DNA of 16,845 bases from Nitrososphaerales archaeon TH1177 (GTDB taxonomy: Archaea; Thermoproteota; Nitrososphaeria; Nitrososphaerales; Nitrososphaeraceae), in the NCBI GenBank assembly GCA_014523515.1, contig JAATVJ010000098.1:1-16845 (forward strand). The letters run 5' to 3'. The notes beneath the pieces are model-generated. The model had not been told where the DNA came from and made no database searches. It saw nothing but the letters and a program-made list of their open reading frames with translations. How positions within the stretch are numbered: the first letter of the stretch is position 1; each line of letters starts with the position of its first letter. The translations under genes and the position numbers were made by a program. Positions 14,928 to 16,845 of this stretch are shown here, piece by piece.

Positions 14928-16082
14928 TTAAGAATATTTTACCACATTAGCTATTTTTTTAGATATCAAATAAACAGCTACAGATAATGGAACTGTCGCA
15001 GTAGATTTATCCAATAAATATGTTTTTCCTTTAAAATTAAAATTTAATGATGTGTTAATTGAAATATCAATATCTCTATTATCCAGAAAGAAACACGAAT
15101 CATTCAATGGATCAAATTTGTCCAAATTTTGACATTTAATCTTTGAAAGACCACTTTTACTATTGAGAGACCCAACCATTCTAAAAATTCTATGGATGTC
15201 AGTAGTTACTTGAGGATCTATTTTAATTCCTATTTCAAAAATAAGTTTGTCAATTTCCTTCTTAAAAGCTTCATATCCTCCTATTTTTTTTATTAGTTTA
15301 TTCAATTTGTCATTTGAAATTTCTGATATCTTTATCTTTTGAGCAATTCTTTTTCTCCATCCATAAGAATATCCACTCAATGGAATTTTAATTTTATAAC
15401 TTTGTTTATTATTTCTTATTCCTAAGCTTTCTAAGGATAAATTTTTACCCATTAAATAACCAACTATATCAGATCTACATCTTGAATCCAATAACAAAAA
15501 ATCTTCATCAAATACGATTATATGAAATCCAGTATTACCTGAAAATGATACTTCTATATTTTGTTCTTTTATACCAAAATCTTTTATTAAAAATCCAATT
15601 AAATTGCTTGTCTCTTTTTTCAGAAATCTTATACATTTACTACATGGTATTGTATTTTGTATAATTTTAATACCTTTACATTGGTTACATAATTTTATAA
15701 AATCTTTATAAATAATTCCACAGGTAGAACAAATATAAAATGTATGTTCCTTTTGGCAAGGTAATAATAAATCTTTGAGATCAATATCAAATATCATATC
15801 GGCTCCTTTCCAGCCTTTCTCATTAATGGGAAATGTAGGAAATTGATAATATGCATTTGAACAATAAATATCTGAAGGAACATTTTGAACCACATATGCT
15901 TTTAATTTACCAATATTTGAAAAGGATAAATGCCTAATTACCTTAGAATCAAAGGTCATAATACCAAATTCTCGACTTTGCATTTCTTTTGGCGGTTGAA
16001 GTATTTCTATATTTTTAAAATAATACTCTTTGTAAACTTTAAATAAAAATTCATAATTTTTAATATTAATTTCTTTGTTCAT
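14928..16082 (-). CDS. priS: DNA primase small (catalytic) subunit PriS
   Basis: Catalytic subunit of the archaeal/eukaryotic primase, which makes the RNA primers for DNA replication together with PriL. From ATG 16082 the protein has 384 residues. The early REFGIMTFDSKVIRHLSF is a family landmark. Catalytic metal ligands are D99 and D101 in ADMIFDID, close to D95/D97 of the Pyrococcus enzyme. SGNTGFHIIVF and the later TTDIHRIFRMVGSLNSKSGL contain the nucleotide-binding Ser/His and the third acidic residue region. Four CxC/CxxC-type clusters (CQKEH, CSTC, CNQC, CSKC, residues about 109-150) form the zinc knuckle. The frame extends to a TTG at 16103, but ATG is preferred because of the motif spacing and the normal length. 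It overlaps the end of priL by 17 bases, implying coupled translation of the heterodimer. Confidence 0.93.
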   Translation of the reverse strand: MNKEINIKNYEFLFKVYKEYYFKNIEILQPPKEMQSREFGIMTFDSKVIRHLSFSNIGKLKAYVVQNVPSDIYCSNAYYQFPTFPINEKGWKGADMIFDIDLKDLLLPCQKEHTFYICSTCGIIYKDFIKLCNQCKGIKIIQNTIPCSKCIRFLKKETSNLIGFLIKDFGIKEQNIEVSFSGNTGFHIIVFDEDFLLLDSRCRSDIVGYLMGKNLSLESLGIRNNKQSYKIKIPLSGYSYGWRKRIAQKIKISEISNDKLNKLIKKIGGYEAFKKEIDKLIFEIGIKIDPQVTTDIHRIFRMVGSLNSKSGLSKIKCQNLDKFDPLNDSCFFLDNRDIDISINTSLNFNFKGKTYLLDKSTATVPLSVAVYLISKKIANVVKYS

Positions 16083-16845
16083 TCTTAAATTTACGTCTAC
16101 CAAATTGAACTGGATTAGTTATTCCTTTACAATCATTAGTTGCATAACAAAGATTTTCATTTGCAAGTTTGGAACATGTCGGAACAGAGTATTTTGTTTG
16201 ACTTCCTTTTTTACCTGCTAAATGTTCTACCTGATATCTAGTTATTTTTTCATTATAATCAGGAGCAGATTGAAATAGTAATACCACGTCGTCTACACTT
16301 TTACCAATATAGAGCATATATGTTGCTAACATAAATCTTGCAGAATGTGGTAAGTTTTCATTATTATTAAGTAACTCCAAGGCTTTTTTTATACATGGAG
16401 GTAGTTCACTTGTATCATTTGAAGTTTTAGTAGATGGCGCTAATTTATTTGCGATTAATTTTGCATTAACTGTAATTTGATATGGTATCTGACTAATACT
16501 CATTTCTTTAATTCTATTATACATTAATTTGTAAATTTCAGATCTTATCAATCTGACTGTTTCATCACCATCCAAGTATACATAACCATTATCAACTGCT
16601 CTATTGATTAATTTCCATTCGACTTCATTAAATCCACTTGATCTTTTTAAATAATCTGAAATTTTAATTTGGAACAAATTTGTTTTTTTATCATCCAATT
16701 TTACATCTAACTGAAAAAGTTCTTTGAAAATTCTGGAGAGAAGCAAATTCTTTTTAGTAAGGTCTCTTTCTCTTAAAAGATCAGATATTAAAAAACGTTC
16801 AACTCGCATAGCTTCAAAAAGTGAGAATTTTTTAATAGCAGAATC
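16066..16845 (-). CDS. priL: DNA primase large subunit PriL, 5' end outside the window
   Basis: Regulatory iron-sulfur subunit of the heterodimeric primase; it binds PriS and helps initiate and measure primers. The frame is open to the window edge, and the residues before the internal ATG at 16809 (for example FSLFEAMRVERF) read as a normal continuation, so the start is outside. The N-terminal helical domain is seen in part. The C-terminal domain has all four [4Fe-4S] cysteines in family context: PPCIKKALELL, then after the landmark LPHSARFMLATYML and TRYQVEHLAGKKG come VPTCSKL, LCYATNDC and KGITNPVQFG. The C-terminus is complete and overlaps priS by 17 bases. Nothing suggests loss of function. 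Confidence 0.93.
   Translation of the reverse strand, partial: DSAIKKFSLFEAMRVERFLISDLLRERDLTKKNLLLSRIFKELFQLDVKLDDKKTNLFQIKISDYLKRSSGFNEVEWKLINRAVDNGYVYLDGDETVRLIRSEIYKLMYNRIKEMSISQIPYQITVNAKLIANKLAPSTKTSNDTSELPPCIKKALELLNNNENLPHSARFMLATYMLYIGKSVDDVVLLFQSAPDYNEKITRYQVEHLAGKKGSQTKYSVPTCSKLANENLCYATNDCKGITNPVQFGRRKFKNEQRN

Noticed and set aside
16083..16103. Earlier TTG start for PriS
   Set aside because: It adds seven residues with no family match and lengthens the overlap with priL; ATG 16082 puts the DxD motif near the usual position.

Overview
The window looks like a piece of an archaeal chromosome, most likely a low-GC member of the Nitrososphaerota (Thaumarchaeota), close to the Nitrosopumilus type. 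Direct support comes from an archaeal/eukaryotic-type primase pair (PriL with its four iron-sulfur cysteines, PriS with its DxD catalytic motif), an archaeal glutamyl-tRNA synthetase, a type I geranylgeranyl diphosphate synthase next to a type 2 isopentenyl diphosphate isomerase, a COG1340-type archaeal coiled-coil protein, TATA-like promoters close to start codons, and T-run terminators without hairpins. The sequence is very AT-rich. The phylum assignment is inference; no ammonia-oxidation marker lies in the window.

Layout, left to right. Positions 1-4459 hold a tight plus-strand operon: the end of fni, then idsA, gltX and a fumarylacetoacetate-hydrolase-family enzyme, with junctions of a 4-base overlap, 2 bases and 8 bases. 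A small helical protein (minus) meets it tail to tail and faces away from a ferredoxin-reductase-like flavoprotein (plus, 4869-5735). The 109-base divergent spacer carries an apparent tandem duplication. A small unknown protein follows the flavoprotein. On the minus strand come a B12-binding radical SAM enzyme and a Nudix hydrolase. A tRNA-Ala(GGC) gene leads into a RIO/Bud32-like kinase, which shares its stop-codon bases with a convergent small Cys/His-rich protein. A divergent promoter region then drives the COG1340 coiled-coil protein, followed by a GT28/MurG-like glycosyltransferase.

From 11859 to the right edge everything is on the minus strand. Read in the direction of transcription this is priL (cut by the window), priS, a class I glutamine amidotransferase, a 384-base very AT-rich gap, then a two-gene unit: a C39-like peptidase-fold/TPR protein and a ThiI-like THUMP protein. 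Both genes of this unit appear to have lost their catalytic residues: Ser in place of the C39 nucleophile Cys, and no SGGxDS PP-loop in the ThiI-like protein. This pair is the most unusual element of the window.

How the genes fit together: fni and idsA make and extend the C5 units of archaeal ether lipids. The radical SAM enzyme and the glycosyltransferase could act on membrane lipids, but that is a hypothesis from family membership. gltX and tRNA-Ala serve translation, PriS/PriL prime replication. The rest is housekeeping or unassigned. I see no CRISPR array, insertion sequence, integrase or other mobile element.
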